DNA of 50,866 bases from an uncultured Collinsella sp. (GCA_937943045.1 CALEBN010000069.1:1-50866), one strand, 5' to 3'. Positions 1-9,150 are shown, counted from the stretch's first letter. Made by a program: numbers and translations. The notes: generated from the letters alone by a model not told the origin.

Positions 1-1703
1 AGCTGGAACGTCGACTGCTGCAGGTGCTTCGCATGAAGCCTCGTCGCACGGCTTCGGGCGTGGCGACCATTACCGTTATCACCAAGCCGTGGCCGTGCTC
101 GGGCGATTGCCTGTTTTGCCCCAACGATCTGCGCATGCCTAAAAGCTATCTGCATGCCGAGCCGGCGTGCGCCCGTGCGGAGCAAAACTGCTTCGACCCG
201 TATCTGCAGGTGAGTGCCCGTTTGACGGCGCTTTCGCAAATGGGGCATGCGACCGATAAGATCGAGCTCATTGTGCTCGGCGGTACCTGGAGCGACTATC
301 CGCAAGGGTATCAAACGTGGTTTATGTCGGAGCTTTTCCGTGCGCTCAATGACGATGCCGTCGCCGGCGTGGCGGCAAACCCCATGTTGGCGCGTCCGGG
401 CATCAGCCGTGCCGAGGCGGGGCGCCTGCTCGATGACGCTCCCGCCGATGCGCTGCCGCCGGTGGTGGCGGAGCGCCGCGAGCGCTATCGGGCTGCCGGT
501 ATTGCGACCGACGAGGCCGAGCTTGCGAGCGGTGTTGCCGACGAGCAGGGGCGTGTGGATGCTGCCGTGGGTGGCTATAACCGCGCGGTGCGTCGTCTGT
601 ACGGCCCCGGTACGCCGTGGGGCGAGGTTGCCGAGTGGCAAACGGCAACGATGGAGGAGCTCGAGCGTCAGCAGCGCATCAACGAGACGGCGAAGCATCG
701 CGTGGTGGGGCTCGTTATCGAGACGCGCCCCGATGCCGTAACACCGCAGACCCTCGCGCTCATTCGCCGCCTGGGCTGCACCAAGATTCAGATGGGTATC
801 CAGAGCCTCGACCAGCATCTGCTCGATATCAACGAGCGTCGCATTTCGGTGGCACAGATCGAGCGGGCGTTTTCGCTTGCGCGCCTGTTTGGCTTTAAGA
901 TCCACGCGCATTTTATGCTCAACTTGCTGGGTGCCACGCCCGAGGGGGACAAGCGCGACTACGAGTGCTTTATGACCGAGGGGGCCTTTATGCCCGACGA
1001 AGTCAAGATCTACCCGTGCGCGCTCATCGAGGGTTCGCGTCTAGTGGGCTGTTACGAGCGCGGCGAGTGGCGCCCCTATACCGAGGAAGAGCTGCTCGAT
1101 GTGTTGGCCGATGACATCGTGGTGACGCCGGCGTTCTGCCGCATCAGTCGCATGATCCGCGACTTTAGTTCTGACGACATTATGGTGGGCAACAAGAAAC
1201 CTAACCTGCGTCAGCTCGTTGAGAACCGCCTGGCTGCTCGGGGCGACGGTGCGACGGTGCGTGAGATTCGCTATCGCGAGATCAGCACGGCGGGTGCCGA
1301 CCTGGATGAGTTGACCCTTGACGAGGAAGTGACGTACGAGACGCCGGTGACGCACGAGCGCTTTTTGCAGTGGGTGACTCCCGAAGGCAAGATCGCCGGC
1401 TTTTTGCGCCTGTCGCTGCCCGACCGTTCGTTTGTTGCCACGCACGCGGACGAGCTGCCAATGGGGCCGGAGGAGGCGATGATTCGCGAGGTGCACGTGT
1501 ATGGCATGGCGGCGCGCGTGGGGGATCAAGGCCAGGCGGCTCAGCATCACGGGTTGGGGCGTTTGCTCGTTGAACGTGCGTGTGAGATTGCCCGGGATGC
1601 GGGCTATGCGCGTATCAACGTGATTAGCGCGATCGGTACGCGCGAGTACTATCGCCATTTGGGTTTTTATGACCACGGACTCTATCTGCAAAAGGAGCTC
1701 TAA
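1..1703 (+). CDS. Elp3-family radical SAM / GNAT acetyltransferase, 5' truncated
   Basis: Elp3 proteins modify wobble uridines of tRNA (carboxymethyl-uridine chemistry) using a radical SAM domain and an acetyl-CoA-binding GNAT domain. Seen here: a CSGDCLFC cluster motif (CX3CX2C, bases about 98-121), a TIM-barrel-like middle with VVGLVIETRPD and KIQMGIQSLD, and a C-terminal GNAT stretch with HGLGRLLVERA and the YYRHLGF ending typical of Elp3. The frame is open through base 3, so the gene begins outside the window; the GTG at 24 is only the first possible internal start. In the family the cluster lies well inside the protein, so perhaps 80-100 residues are missing (inference). The stop at 1701-1703 abuts the next ATG, so the two genes are probably cotranscribed. 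The family assignment is firm; the substrate in this organism is not shown. Confidence 0.9.
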   Translation, partial: LERRLLQVLRMKPRRTASGVATITVITKPWPCSGDCLFCPNDLRMPKSYLHAEPACARAEQNCFDPYLQVSARLTALSQMGHATDKIELIVLGGTWSDYPQGYQTWFMSELFRALNDDAVAGVAANPMLARPGISRAEAGRLLDDAPADALPPVVAERRERYRAAGIATDEAELASGVADEQGRVDAAVGGYNRAVRRLYGPGTPWGEVAEWQTATMEELERQQRINETAKHRVVGLVIETRPDAVTPQTLALIRRLGCTKIQMGIQSLDQHLLDINERRISVAQIERAFSLARLFGFKIHAHFMLNLLGATPEGDKRDYECFMTEGAFMPDEVKIYPCALIEGSRLVGCYERGEWRPYTEEELLDVLADDIVVTPAFCRISRMIRDFSSDDIMVGNKKPNLRQLVENRLAARGDGATVREIRYREISTAGADLDELTLDEEVTYETPVTHERFLQWVTPEGKIAGFLRLSLPDRSFVATHADELPMGPEEAMIREVHVYGMAARVGDQGQAAQHHGLGRLLVERACEIARDAGYARINVISAIGTREYYRHLGFYDHGLYLQKEL

Positions 1704-2582
1704 ATGAACAAGCCGAGTGTTTCTGCCGGCGTCGTTGCCGGCGTTGCTCTGGGAGCCGCAGCGCTTGGTGCGGCCGCTGTCGCTGTTCGTGCTGCCTGTC
1801 TGCAGGTTGCGCGAACCCGCAATGGGTTGGCGCGTGTGAAACGCGTGCACGATGAGGGCGGCGACGAGATTCGCGTGTTGGTGCAAGGCGGCGTCTACCA
1901 AAGCGCGAGTTACGTTGGCGAGCGCTGGGCGGAGCCGGTCTTTGCATACTATCGCGCATTTGACGATGTTTTTGAGGCCGAGGACGCAATGCGTGACGCT
2001 TATGGTCACGGTATCGACCGCATGCTTATGCTGGGTGGCGGCGGGTTTGCCTATCCCAAGTTTGCGCTGATGTCGCACGAGGGCTTGCGCATGGACGTCA
2101 TCGAGTATGACGGAGAGATTACGCGCCTGGCGCGCCGCTGGTTCTACCTGGACGAGCTGGAGCGCGCGGTGGGCGACCGCTTGCGGGTGATTACCGCTGA
2201 GGCTCGCTCGTATCTGGGTGTGACGAGCGTGGGGCATCGTCGCTACGACGTGATCGTGAGCGATTGCTTTGGTGGTGCCGAGCCCGTGCGCGAGCTGGCA
2301 ACCGTTGAGGCGCTGCGTCTGGCGCGGGGTAGCTTGAACTCGAGTGGCATCTACGTTGCCAATATCGTGAGCGCAAACGAGGGGAGCGACGTGACGTTCC
2401 TGCGCGACTGCGCCGCCACGGCGCTCGAGGTATTCGACCACGTTTGGGTGGTCCCATGCGGCGATGCGGAGTTCGGCGGCGAGGAGAACTACCTGCTCAT
2501 CGCCAGCGACGGCGACTACGCTTTTACCGAAGCCGTGCCCTTCGACGCTGACTTCCTCGGCACCGTTCTTCACGACAAGTAA
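1704..2582 (+). CDS. Spermidine-synthase-like methyltransferase-fold protein with N-terminal membrane segment
   Basis: 292 residues. Residues about 8-31 are an Ala/Gly/Val-rich hydrophobic helix that looks like a membrane anchor. The rest has the Rossmann fold of the spermidine synthase superfamily: MLMLGGGGFAYPK in place of the glycine-rich SAM loop, DVIEYDGEI for the acidic strand-2 end, and YDVIVSDCFGG for strand 4. The catalytic Asp region of true aminopropyltransferases (consensus like DSSDP) reads SDCFGGAEP here, so polyamine synthesis is doubtful and the real reaction is unknown. An AAAGGAG site lies in the last codons of the upstream Elp3-like gene, 7 bases before this ATG. It ends 26 bp from the convergent helicase gene. 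Confidence 0.7.
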   Translation: MNKPSVSAGVVAGVALGAAALGAAAVAVRAACLQVARTRNGLARVKRVHDEGGDEIRVLVQGGVYQSASYVGERWAEPVFAYYRAFDDVFEAEDAMRDAYGHGIDRMLMLGGGGFAYPKFALMSHEGLRMDVIEYDGEITRLARRWFYLDELERAVGDRLRVITAEARSYLGVTSVGHRRYDVIVSDCFGGAEPVRELATVEALRLARGSLNSSGIYVANIVSANEGSDVTFLRDCAATALEVFDHVWVVPCGDAEFGGEENYLLIASDGDYAFTEAVPFDADFLGTVLHDK

Positions 2583-2608
2583 ATCTCCCCGTCCCAAAAA
2601 GACTGGTC

Positions 2609-5053
2609 TTAGGCGTGGTCGCGCCAGCCGAGAACGCGCTGCTTCATGCCCTCTATGTCGAGCACGCCTTCGGCAAAACCCTTGCGCACGAGCTCTTCGG
2701 GAACAAACTCGTCGTAGCGGTCAAAATAAGGCACCTCGCCGGGATAGACGAGCTCGATGGGATCGAAGTCCTTCTCGGCCTCGGCGGCTAGCACCTCAAA
2801 GAACGTCTCTTCGTCGGCCTTCATCTTAAACTGCATAAAGTACGGGCGCGATGGGTCAAGTCCGCGAAGGCCCAGCTCCGCGGCACATTTAATCTTGAGC
2901 ATGCGCTCGAGCGCCAAAAAGGCGTAGCTGCCCAGCCAGGGGAAGAGCACCCAGGTGTCGCCACCCAGGTTGATGAGTGGCTTGGTCCCCGCGCCCGAAA
3001 TCTCGGCCGTATGGCGAGCCTGCGCCAAGCGGGCCCGCGCGTTACCCATAAGGTACGGATATGCCGCGTGCTCGTTGAGCGCCTTGCGCATACGCTCGAG
3101 TACATGTGTGTTGATGTCACCGGGGCAGTCGCCAAAGTAGGCCGGCACCCGGCCCTTGACTTGCGTGGCAAAGACGGTGTGACGCTTCCAGTCCACTTCC
3201 TCGACAATCCAGCAGTGTCCGGCGATGGCGATGCGCTCACCGGGCGGTGGCGGATTGACGATTGTGCCCAACTCGGCCGACTCGCTGCGAACGGTGAACT
3301 CCTCGTTTTCCTGGAATACGGCGTAGAACTTAAAGTTGTTAATGATGCGCTCGCCCGCGAGACCCACGATGAGCCCACCGCCCTCGGTGACCTGGATGTG
3401 GTCGATTTTAATGAGGTGGCGTAGCAGTACGCGATAGTCATCGGCCGAGACGCGGTGGAAATAGCTGAGCGTGAGCACGCGCTGGGCAAGCTCTGCCGGC
3501 GTGAGTTCGCCGGTGCTGGCAAGCGTCGACATGGTCTGGTGGTAGAGCAGGCTGTAGGGGAGTCGATCGAGCTCGGGCGGCTCGACCCACTTTTCCTCGC
3601 GATAGAGCTGTACGAGCGCGATGCCCTGCAGGAGCTTCCACGGAATGGTCTCGGGCATCATCGCGCGCGGCTCGGGCTCTTCCTCGCGCATGACAAACCA
3701 CATCTCGGGCGGAAGGTCGCGGCGTCCCGTGCGGCCCATTCGCTGCAAAAAGGAGCTGACGGTAAATGGCGCATCGATCTGAAACGCACGCTCCAGGCGG
3801 CCGATATCGATACCGAGCTCCAGCGTAGAGGTGGTGACGGTCGTTTGTGCCTGTTCCTCGTCGCGCATGAGCTCTTCTGCCGTCTCGCGCAGCGATGCCG
3901 AAAGATTGCCGTGGTGGATGAGAAAGCGGTCGGGCTCGTGCCGGCTCTCGCAGTAGCTACGCAGCATGGAGCATACGGCCTCTGCCTCCTCGCGCGAGTT
4001 GGCAAAGACCAGGCACTTGCGGCCGCGGGTGTGTTCGAAGATATAGCCCATGCCGGGGTCGGCGTTGTCTGGTGCTGTGTCGGTGGGGTTGAGTAATGCC
4101 TGTTCGGGTGCTTGGGGGATATCGACTTCGCCCTCGGGGGCCGAGGAAGTTTGGCGGTCCTTGGGAGCGGCCTTGCCCCGTGCCCGCTCACGACGTTGAC
4201 GGCGCTCCTCTTGTGTGAGCTGTCCGCTGTGACGCATGTCGTGGGCGCCGGCGGGCAGTGCCGCGGACGCCGCTGCCTCGATGCGCTCGCACGCAAGCAC
4301 TTCGGTCTCTTGAGGACCCGTGCTCTCGAATCCCCGCTGCTGTGCCTGGGGACCCGAGTTGTAGAAGTGCTCCATGGAGATGCGCCACACGCGGCGCGGT
4401 TCTTCAAAGCGGGGGATAACGCAGTCGCGCCCCGTTCCTTGTGAGAGAAAAGCGCCCGTGCGCTCGGGGTCGCCGATGGTGGCCGAAAGGCCGATGCGTC
4501 GAGGCTGCACGCCGGCCATGCGCGAGAGCCGCTCGATAAGGCAGAGCGTCTGCCCGCCACGGTCGCCGCGCATGAGCGAGTGGACCTCATCGATGACCAC
4601 GTAGCGCAGGTCGCAAAACATGCGCGGGATCGCCATGTGCTTATGGATCAAGAGCGCCTCGAGTGACTCGGGCGTAATCTGCAAGATGCCGCTCGGTTTT
4701 TTGATGAGCTTAGCCTTGTGTGACTGCGAGACATCGCCATGCCAGTGCCAGACAGGGATATCGGCCTCTTCGCAGAGGTCGTTGAGACGGACGAACTGAT
4801 CATTGATGAGCGCTTTGAGGGGGCCGATGTAGAGGGCGCCCACGCTCGCGGGCGGGTTCTCCCAAAACTCGGTCAGGATGGGAAAGAAGGCTGCCTCGGT
4901 TTTGCCCGAAGCCGTGGATGCCGTCAGGAGCACATTATCTTGCGTGTTAAAGATGGCGTCTGCCGCCGCAACCTGGATAGAGCGCAGGCTCTCCCAATCG
5001 TGGGAGTAGATGAAGTCTTGGATAAACGGAGCATATCGGTCAAAGGCGTTCAC
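2609..5053 (-). CDS. Lhr-like DEAD/DEAH superfamily II helicase (BrxHI-like), last gene of TerB-BrxD cassette
   Basis: Predicted ATP-dependent nucleic acid helicase of 814 residues from GTG 5053, chosen because AAAGGAGG lies a few bases upstream; an in-frame start at 5083 would add ten residues and lacks such a site. RecA1: TASTASGKT Walker A (44-52), DEVH (155-158), LSAT (189-192). A charged, low-complexity insert (about 234-334) splits the two RecA lobes. RecA2: STLELGIDIG and QRMGRTGR (437-444). Then Lhr-type winged-helix and beta-rich regions (about 470-700), including GERIINNFKF and the PPPPGERIAIAGHCW stretch. BREX type 2 systems pair a helicase of this type (BrxHI) with BrxD, and here it lies directly downstream of a BrxD-like gene. 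A 116-bp gap with a hairpin separates the two. Confidence 0.88.
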   Translation of the reverse strand: MNAFDRYAPFIQDFIYSHDWESLRSIQVAAADAIFNTQDNVLLTASTASGKTEAAFFPILTEFWENPPASVGALYIGPLKALINDQFVRLNDLCEEADIPVWHWHGDVSQSHKAKLIKKPSGILQITPESLEALLIHKHMAIPRMFCDLRYVVIDEVHSLMRGDRGGQTLCLIERLSRMAGVQPRRIGLSATIGDPERTGAFLSQGTGRDCVIPRFEEPRRVWRISMEHFYNSGPQAQQRGFESTGPQETEVLACERIEAAASAALPAGAHDMRHSGQLTQEERRQRRERARGKAAPKDRQTSSAPEGEVDIPQAPEQALLNPTDTAPDNADPGMGYIFEHTRGRKCLVFANSREEAEAVCSMLRSYCESRHEPDRFLIHHGNLSASLRETAEELMRDEEQAQTTVTTSTLELGIDIGRLERAFQIDAPFTVSSFLQRMGRTGRRDLPPEMWFVMREEEPEPRAMMPETIPWKLLQGIALVQLYREEKWVEPPELDRLPYSLLYHQTMSTLASTGELTPAELAQRVLTLSYFHRVSADDYRVLLRHLIKIDHIQVTEGGGLIVGLAGERIINNFKFYAVFQENEEFTVRSESAELGTIVNPPPPGERIAIAGHCWIVEEVDWKRHTVFATQVKGRVPAYFGDCPGDINTHVLERMRKALNEHAAYPYLMGNARARLAQARHTAEISGAGTKPLINLGGDTWVLFPWLGSYAFLALERMLKIKCAAELGLRGLDPSRPYFMQFKMKADEETFFEVLAAEAEKDFDPIELVYPGEVPYFDRYDEFVPEELVRKGFAEGVLDIEGMKQRVLGWRDHA

Positions 5054-5136
5054 GGGGCCTCCTTTCAAAAGCGAATCTCTCAACGCGGCGGGCAGTGGCT
5101 TGCTGCATTACTGCTTCAACGTTTGCCAGGATATAG

Positions 5137-5169
5137 CCTGCCAAAATAAACCTGTCCCTTTTTGGCAGG
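5137..5169 (-). repeat. 10-bp inverted repeat between BrxD-like and helicase genes
   Basis: CCTGCCAAAA (5137-5146) and TTTTGGCAGG (5160-5169) are perfect complements around a 13-nt loop, starting directly after the stop of the BrxD-like gene on the minus strand. No clear U-run follows the stem on that strand, so it may be a weak terminator, an mRNA-end stabiliser or a dispersed palindromic repeat rather than a full stop to transcription. Confidence 0.6.
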
Positions 5170-6474
5170 TTAGATGGTGAATTCGGCGAAGTTGCGGTCG
5201 TCGTTTGCGGTGCCGGTGTCACCTGTTGCGGCTGCCGGCGCCAACGCGTCGCCACCGACGCTTTGCAGCAGCTCGGCTACGTTGGCGTCGGGGTTCTGGC
5301 ATAGGATGTCGAGCAGCTCGATAAAGTCACGAATAACTTCACGCGGCGTCAGATGCGTGTCGGCTCCCACACGACCGAACTCGATCTTGAGGAAGTCCAC
5401 CAAGTCGTTCTCGGTAAGCGTGGGCATCCAGCCAAAGTAGCCGGCATGGATCTGCATGAGTTTTTCGATGAGCACCAGCAGCTCCTCATAGGTGAGTGGC
5501 TGCAGGCGGATGATGGGCGCGAGCATGTCCTTAAGGTCCTCGCGCGCAAAGCGGCCCTGAGCGAGTCGGCTGCGCAGGGCTTCGTAGGAGAACACGCCGC
5601 GGCGGCGGTCTTCGATGGAGGTTGGCGTGCCGCCCATGATCATGCCCAGGTACTGCGCCTTGCCCTGGAGCGTGTCGTTGTACATGGTCAGGATCTTCTC
5701 GTAGTTGTACTGGCGTGTGATCGCGTTGGGAATCTTATACAGATTCACGAGTTCGTCGATGAGCACCAACATGCCCTTGTAGCCGCTGCAGACCAAAAAG
5801 CGCGCAATGAGCTTAACGTAGTCGTACCAGTCGTCATCGCCGATGATGGTCGAGGAGCCCAGCTCGGCGCGTGCCTCACTCTTGGTGCGGTACTCGCCGC
5901 GAATCCATTTGGTCACGCGGCTCATGGCTTCTTCGTCGCCCTCGGATACGGCCGCGCGGTAGCGGCGGAGCATGCGGGCGAAGTCGAAGCCGTGGACCAT
6001 TTCCTCGAGCGGGGCCAGTTGGGCATTGACGGCAGACTCATCGGCATCGGCACACGAGGCGACCCAGCGATCCAGGATAAGGTTGAGCGCACCGCCCTCG
6101 GGGCGCGTCTTGGTCGATATGTTGCGGATGAGCTCACGGTAGGTGGCAAGGCCCTGACCCTGGCCGCCCTGCAGGCGGCGCTCAGGGGATAGGTCGGCAT
6201 CAGCGACGACGAATCCCTCACCCATGGCGTGCGTGCGGATGGTCTGGAGCAAAAAGCTCTTGCCGGCTCCGTAGCGACCGACCAGAAACCGGAAACTCGC
6301 GCCACCGTCGGCGATGAGACTTAAATCGGTGAGCAGGGCGCGGATCTCGACCTCGCGCCCTACGGTGATGTAGGGAAGGCCGATGCGTGGGACCACGCCG
6401 CCCTTGAGTGAGTTGAGAATGACGGCTGCGACGCGCTTGGGCACGCGGGGTGCTGCGGATGCGGTATCACTCAT
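5170..6474 (-). CDS. BrxD-like P-loop ATPase (DUF2791 type)
   Basis: 434 residues. The Walker A is GRYGAGKS (66-73), the Walker B is LVLIDE (236-241), and a GGTP sensor-like turn is at 281-284. The opening IGLPYITVGREVE and the whole layout match the ATP-binding proteins called BrxD in BREX type 2 loci (family knowledge). It probably acts as an oligomeric ATPase loading or powering a partner on DNA; this is inferred from the neighbours, not shown. Its ATG at 6474 overlaps the end of the TerB-domain gene by 8 nt (ATGAGTGA), a sign of translational coupling and probable equal stoichiometry. None of the usual BREX partners PglX, PglZ or BrxC/PglY is in this window. Confidence 0.82.
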   Translation of the reverse strand: MSDTASAAPRVPKRVAAVILNSLKGGVVPRIGLPYITVGREVEIRALLTDLSLIADGGASFRFLVGRYGAGKSFLLQTIRTHAMGEGFVVADADLSPERRLQGGQGQGLATYRELIRNISTKTRPEGGALNLILDRWVASCADADESAVNAQLAPLEEMVHGFDFARMLRRYRAAVSEGDEEAMSRVTKWIRGEYRTKSEARAELGSSTIIGDDDWYDYVKLIARFLVCSGYKGMLVLIDELVNLYKIPNAITRQYNYEKILTMYNDTLQGKAQYLGMIMGGTPTSIEDRRRGVFSYEALRSRLAQGRFAREDLKDMLAPIIRLQPLTYEELLVLIEKLMQIHAGYFGWMPTLTENDLVDFLKIEFGRVGADTHLTPREVIRDFIELLDILCQNPDANVAELLQSVGGDALAPAAATGDTGTANDDRNFAEFTI

Positions 6475-8227
6475 GATCTAGGTATCCTCTCACGTCTGCT
6501 TTGTAGTCCTCGATAATTTGCGGTCCTGCCGCGCCAAATTCAATAACGGTGTCGCCCACCAGGTCAAAGAGCGCTTCGTTGATGCTATCGACGAGCATGT
6601 CCTCACTCTTGCCCGACTGTGCCACCGCCAATGTGGCCTGCGCCGTGTTCCGCTCGAGGAGCGCGCGAAGGAAGGCATCTGCGGCGGGCGCGAGTTTGTT
6701 CGCAGCTTCGGCAGACGCGGGCGTTACGGGCGCGGGCATAGACACGAGGAGCGGTGCCACGACGCCAAACTCTTCGGTGGAGACAGTCGGCTCGTCGGGT
6801 TTGTCTTGCCGTGTGGCCATCTCGCCAGGTCCGGCGGTCATGCCGGGCGCAGACTCGGTGTTCGGTTGCTCGATAAGCGTCGCCTCGGCTTCCATAGGCA
6901 CATCATCCTCGCGCTCCTCATCAATCAAAAGCGCTTCACGCGTTTGCGCGGCGGCGCTCCGAATGTGCCCCAGCTGACTCAAATCGATATCGATCTTGAC
7001 AGGCTGGTGCGCGGCGTCCCACGAAAGCCATGCCACGATCTCGTCATCGATGATCTTGGCCAGATATTTGGGGACCTTCTCCTCCTTTAGGGGATGGGTG
7101 GGGTCTAGGGCCAGGCGCAGGCGTTGGTCGCAGGCGCGCATCATCTCACCGAGCTTGCTACTTTTTTGTCTGCTGCCGTGGATGCGCATGCATTCCCAAA
7201 AGCCATTTTGGCAGCGGTAGATGTGAATGGGGTCCAGGCGATATTCGCAGTCCTCGTGGCGCTCGGGCGCAAAGAACACGGCCGAGGCAAACATGGTGTA
7301 GGGCATGGCCGTCTCCTCCCCAAACAAGCTCGCTACGATGCCGGTCTTTCGGTGCGTGTCATAGTAGCGCGCCATACGGACATACACGGCGCATGCCACG
7401 TGGCGCAGGTCGCGATGGTGGGAACGGTCGAGCCGTGAGTTATTCAGGTTGTACGTGGAGAGGGCGTTGATGGCGGTCATGAGTCGCTCCTCGCCTGCCT
7501 CGTCGGGCGGAAGGGGGAGCGTGGGCTCGGAGGTCTTGCGACGCGCAGGCGCCAGGTCTGGCGGCGTTGGCGCGGGCGCAAGGTCTCGCGCCGCACGCCG
7601 CAGCTCGATAAGGGCGTTATCGAACATGACGGTTTTAGAGTCGCGAAGCAGCTTGGGGTCGAGTCTGTGGAACACGGCGTAGTCCTGCAGCCACACGCGT
7701 GCGAACCGGTCGATGCCGGGTTCAAAGGCGCGATAGGCATCCCAAAAGGCCTTGATTTTGTTAAAACCATCGAGTGGGTCATCTACGCCAATGCCGCAGA
7801 TCAGCTCATAGAGATACAGAAAGGCAAAGGACGTAGACGTTTCCTCGACGGTTCCGCGGCGCACTTGGGTGCGCCAGGTAAAATAGCCACGCAGCTGCCG
7901 ATCGCTCATGGCGTTATAGGTGGGAAAGTACGACTTGAATGTGCCGTTGTAGGGGCAGTCGTCCTCAAAGTCGGCCATCAGCAGGCCTTGGCGGTAGAAA
8001 AGCTCGGCTTCCGAAAGCCAACGTCCCGCGCCACCCTTGGGGTCTTCTTGCCAACGCGATATCTCACGCATTTTGCGGTACTGGTCGGGAAGGAAGTTCT
8101 GCATCTGACGACCGGTTTTGAGAATCGGCTCGTCAGCATAGACTTCGTTTGAGAAGCGAGCGGACTGATGGGTCCGGGCCTCGGCCATAATGCGCTCGAT
8201 GAGCATCTTGATGTCCTGGTCGGCCAC
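6467..8227 (-). CDS. TerB_N / TerB_C domain protein, first gene of the ATPase-helicase cassette
   Basis: 586 residues starting at GTG 8227 behind a GAGAGGAG site. Residues about 35-200 resemble the TerB_N domain (FYRQGLLMADFEDDCPY, SDRQLRGYFTWRTQVRRG, SFAFLYLYELICGIG). A proline-rich linker lies near 214-243, and the C-terminal third ends like TerB_C (LVDSINEALFDLVGDTVIEF). No catalytic motif is visible, so it is likely a scaffold or sensor. TerB-type domains were first linked to tellurite resistance and phage inhibition and are found in varied stress and DNA-processing neighbourhoods. As the first gene and overlapping the ATPase, it probably forms a complex with it. Domain limits are judged by eye. 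Confidence 0.75.
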   Translation of the reverse strand: MADQDIKMLIERIMAEARTHQSARFSNEVYADEPILKTGRQMQNFLPDQYRKMREISRWQEDPKGGAGRWLSEAELFYRQGLLMADFEDDCPYNGTFKSYFPTYNAMSDRQLRGYFTWRTQVRRGTVEETSTSFAFLYLYELICGIGVDDPLDGFNKIKAFWDAYRAFEPGIDRFARVWLQDYAVFHRLDPKLLRDSKTVMFDNALIELRRAARDLAPAPTPPDLAPARRKTSEPTLPLPPDEAGEERLMTAINALSTYNLNNSRLDRSHHRDLRHVACAVYVRMARYYDTHRKTGIVASLFGEETAMPYTMFASAVFFAPERHEDCEYRLDPIHIYRCQNGFWECMRIHGSRQKSSKLGEMMRACDQRLRLALDPTHPLKEEKVPKYLAKIIDDEIVAWLSWDAAHQPVKIDIDLSQLGHIRSAAAQTREALLIDEEREDDVPMEAEATLIEQPNTESAPGMTAGPGEMATRQDKPDEPTVSTEEFGVVAPLLVSMPAPVTPASAEAANKLAPAADAFLRALLERNTAQATLAVAQSGKSEDMLVDSINEALFDLVGDTVIEFGAAGPQIIEDYKADVRGYLDHE

Positions 8228-8315
8228 CGTCTCTCCTCTCCTAACGCAGCTTCGGTGACCTCATATCATAGCACAGCATCAAACAGGTGTTCGAGATACC
8301 GCTACGTAGATAGAT

Positions 8316-9032
8316 TTAGAACAGGAGGGCGTAGATGACGGCTATGACAACGGAGGGGAGCATATTGGCCGTGCGGAAGGTCTGAGGACGGATGAGGTTG
8401 ACGCCGACGCAGAAGATGAGTATAGAGCCCACGAGCGATAGACTGTCGAGGGCGGCGGCGGTCATGATGGGGGAGAGCGCGCCGGCAAACAGCGTAATCG
8501 TTCCCTGGAATACGGCAACGGGCAGGGCGGAGAAGATGCAGCCGCGGCCGAGCGAAGCCGTCATGGTGCAGACGATGATGCAGTCCAACGCGCCCTTGAG
8601 GGCAAGCGTGGACCAGTCGCCGAGCAAGCCGTCTTGGATTGATCCCACGATAGCCATGGCACCGATGCAGACGGTCAGCGATGTCGAGACAAAGGCATTG
8701 GTGAACTCGTTGTCTCCCTCGCTGCCGGTTTTGCGCTTGAGCCATTCGCCCAGGTTTTCGATGCCGGCTTCCAGGTTAACGGCCTCGCCGATGAGCGAGC
8801 CGAGGGCAAACGAGACGATGAGCATGGTGGTGCCGGTGGTCTCCAGCGCTTTCCCGTCAATGACGAGCATCTTTTGCATGGTGCCGCCCAGTCCGATAAA
8901 CAAAACGCACAGCCCCGACGCCTTCATGAGCGTGTCTTGGATGCGGGGTGTGATAAAGCGTCCGCCTATAAGGCCCAGCAGTCCGCCCGCAATCAAAAGT
9001 GCGACGTTGATGACCGTTCCCAAACCCGGCAT
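8316..9032 (-). CDS. DUF554 family integral membrane protein
   Basis: 238 residues from ATG 9032, preferred because GGGAGGG lies 3-8 nt upstream; starts at 9044 or 9101 add residues without a ribosome site. About seven hydrophobic segments, GTVINVALLIAGGLLGLIGG at the N-terminus and VSTSLTVCIGAMAIVGSIQDG in the middle are typical of DUF554 (YdfK/YqgA-like). These are putative transporters without an agreed substrate. It is transcribed in the same direction as the secreted-protein genes upstream (stop 9151) and the TerB cassette downstream, but lies 119 and 88 bp from them, so it is probably its own unit. Confidence 0.82.
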   Translation of the reverse strand: MPGLGTVINVALLIAGGLLGLIGGRFITPRIQDTLMKASGLCVLFIGLGGTMQKMLVIDGKALETTGTTMLIVSFALGSLIGEAVNLEAGIENLGEWLKRKTGSEGDNEFTNAFVSTSLTVCIGAMAIVGSIQDGLLGDWSTLALKGALDCIIVCTMTASLGRGCIFSALPVAVFQGTITLFAGALSPIMTAAALDSLSLVGSILIFCVGVNLIRPQTFRTANMLPSVVIAVIYALLF

Positions 9033-9150
9033 GAACCCTCCCATATTGATGCCAACCTGGCAATCGTAGCAGAACGGGCTGCAGGGTGCGTCATGCCTCA
9101 TCCTATACGTTATATAAGTGGTATTAATGACGGCATTTGGTGCCCGAGCC

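Noticed and set aside
1041..2597. 518-codon minus-strand frame across the Elp3-like and spermidine-synthase-like genes
   Set aside because: It spans two real genes on the other strand and shows no domain.
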